Below, piece after piece: positions 38,221 through 38,742 of a stretch of DNA of 38,742 nt. Source of the stretch: Rhizobium sp. RU36D (lineage in GTDB: Bacteria; Pseudomonadota; Alphaproteobacteria; Rhizobiales; Rhizobiaceae); assembly GCF_900176345.1 (NCBI RefSeq), contig NZ_FWXU01000035.1, positions 1-38,742 of the forward strand, read 5' to 3'. Within the stretch, counting starts at the first letter, position 1, and each line of letters begins with the position of its first letter. Position numbers and translations under genes: made by a program. The notes below the pieces were generated by a model. That model made no database searches, was not told where the DNA came from, and saw only the letters and a program-made list of their open reading frames with translations.

Positions 38221-38480
38221 TGGAAAACAATATCGCGGCCAATGAGACCCCCGAGAAGATCATGGCGGACCTGCTACCCGAAATCGCTGCCGCCAAGGCC
38301 AGTCATCAGGACGCAACGCGCAAGTCAGCAGCCGCCCGCCATGCCGAGACCGAATCGTTCAACCGATTGAACGACCTCTACAAGCGCTACCGCGCTGCGG
38401 CGGATGCGCTGGTGCACAGCATGCCCCCGGCGACCGACTGGAGAGACAGGACAACACGGAGGGAAAGCAGGGATGACTGA
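38220..38480 (+). CDS. Helical/coiled-coil small protein (86 aa)
   Basis: MENNIAANETPEKIMADLLP, then KASHQDATRKSAAARHAETE and LNDLYKRYRAAADALVHSMP: almost completely helical and charged. Not recognised. The start overlaps the clamp stop by one base (TGATG). Its place just behind the clamp could indicate a partner protein, but no clamp-binding motif is visible. Confidence 0.7.
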   Translation: MENNIAANETPEKIMADLLPEIAAAKASHQDATRKSAAARHAETESFNRLNDLYKRYRAAADALVHSMPPATDWRDRTTRRESRDD

Positions 38481-38685
38481 GAACAATGCACACACCAGCG
38501 CCACGCGATCGAATGTTGATGCTTCGATCCTGAGAGAGCGTATCTCCCGCGCGATCTTCGATCCAGGCGAAACCGAGGGCAATCGCGGCCAACGCACCAC
38601 CACCGACTGGCAGACCGACGCCGTCATGCGCGTTCTCGGTTTCGCCGCCCCCACACCCTCATCGAATGTGGGGCCGTCCGAATGA
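38473..38685 (+). CDS. Hypothetical protein (70 aa)
   Basis: MTENNAHTSATRSNVDASIL, then RERISRAIFDPGETEGNRGQ and TDWQTDAVMRVLGFAAPTPS. The helical middle with RISRAIFDPGE could be a small DNA-binding or adaptor element, but no family is recognised. ATG 38473 has GGAGGG nine bases upstream and overlaps the previous stop by eight bases. Its TPSSNV end lies in the repeated 20-bp stretch and in a hairpin just before the methyltransferase. Confidence 0.65.
   Translation: MTENNAHTSATRSNVDASILRERISRAIFDPGETEGNRGQRTTTDWQTDAVMRVLGFAAPTPSSNVGPSE
38649..38673 (+). promoter_or_regulatory. Hairpin immediately upstream of the C5-methyltransferase start
   Basis: CCCCACA (38649-38655) pairs with TGTGGGG (38667-38673) across an 11-base loop, ending nine bases before the ATG at 38682. 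The only G-rich stretch that could serve as ribosome site is in the stem, so it may set translation of the methyltransferase. Confidence 0.45.
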
Positions 38686-38742
38686 TCTACGGCTCCGTCT
38701 GCTCCGGCATCGAGGCGGCGACTATGGCTTGGCATCGGCTGG
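38682..38742 (+). CDS. DNA cytosine-C5 methyltransferase, N-terminus only (cut by window end)
   Basis: The 20 visible residues MIYGSVCSGIEAATMAWHRL are motif I of C5-cytosine methyltransferases (the S-adenosylmethionine loop, usually SxCSGIGxxxxA). The ATG overlaps the previous stop as ATGA. The catalytic PC motif lies outside the window. With the amino-methyltransferase at 27154-28167, this phage carries at least two DNA methylases. Confidence 0.85.
   Translation, partial: MIYGSVCSGIEAATMAWHRL

Noticed and set aside
38568..38644. Inverted repeat CGAAACCGAG / CTCGGTTTCG, like P1 of the RNA elements
   Set aside because: It lies inside a coding region with arms in reverse order and no other conserved part; probably coincidence.
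1..38742. Mu-type transposable phage
   Set aside because: Only the tail is Mu-like. No MuA/MuB transposase is seen, the terminase is GpA-type, and a helicase/primase/clamp/SSB set points to circular replication.
1..38742. tRNA, rRNA, integrase or att sites
   Set aside because: None could be found by reading either strand; they may lie outside the window.

Overview
The window is almost entirely one temperate bacteriophage or prophage from an alphaproteobacterium, most likely of the Rhizobiales/Hyphomicrobiales type. That host guess rests on the GC-rich codon use, the style of the structural and early proteins, and a chromosomal-type palindrome at 5370-5392; it is inference. No integrase, transposase, tRNA, rRNA or att site is visible, so the phage continues beyond the window.

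Layout. (1) 1-21.2 kb, minus strand: the late block. Read in its direction of transcription it gives terminase small and large subunits, gpW-like joiner, portal, prohead protease, major capsid, DUF2190 decoration protein, connector-region proteins, DUF2635, contractile sheath, tube, frameshifted tail chaperone, minor tail protein Z-like, tape measure, DNA-circularisation protein split into two genes, Mu gp44/45/46/47/48-like baseplate, Gly-rich fibre, DUF4376, muramidase endolysin, holin and a cadherin-like protein. The tail is Mu-like and contractile (a myovirus). Packaging is lambda/GpA-like and there is no Mu transposition module. (2) A terminator at 21457-21487 separates it from 21.5-31.5 kb, minus strand: the early/replication arm. 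It holds a cro-like gene, a CII-like gene, a chain of tiny zinc-ribbon genes, an SNF2-type helicase, a DNA methyltransferase, a zinc-finger/Toprim primase, an SF3 (P4/D5-type) helicase, and a symmetric array of 12 short repeats at 22394-22704. (3) 31.5-33.4 kb: the lysogeny switch, with a CI-like S24 repressor (plus strand), then a two-pass membrane protein and a WYL/TerB-like protein (minus strand). (4) 33.4-38.7 kb, plus strand: a second early arm with two structured intercistronic RNA elements, membrane peptides, an HD hydrolase, a Lar-like protein, SSB, a DNA polymerase III beta clamp, and the start of a C5-cytosine methyltransferase.

How it works together. Five copies of a 15-bp operator (TGGCW-N5-WGCCA) lie at the cro/cI intergenic region and at the start of the plus arm. 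The two outward promoters share one architecture (TTGACA, 18-bp spacer holding the operator, CATATT). One repressor therefore probably silences both arms, as in lambda PR/PL. Replication functions are divided between the arms: primase and helicase on one, SSB and clamp on the other.

The most novel signals are the paired structured RNA elements with compensatory changes (33617-33692 and 34097-34196), the mirror-symmetric 2x6 repeat array (22394-22704), and the shared operator/promoter design. A -1 frameshift tail chaperone (10493-10917) is an additional feature found by reading across frames.
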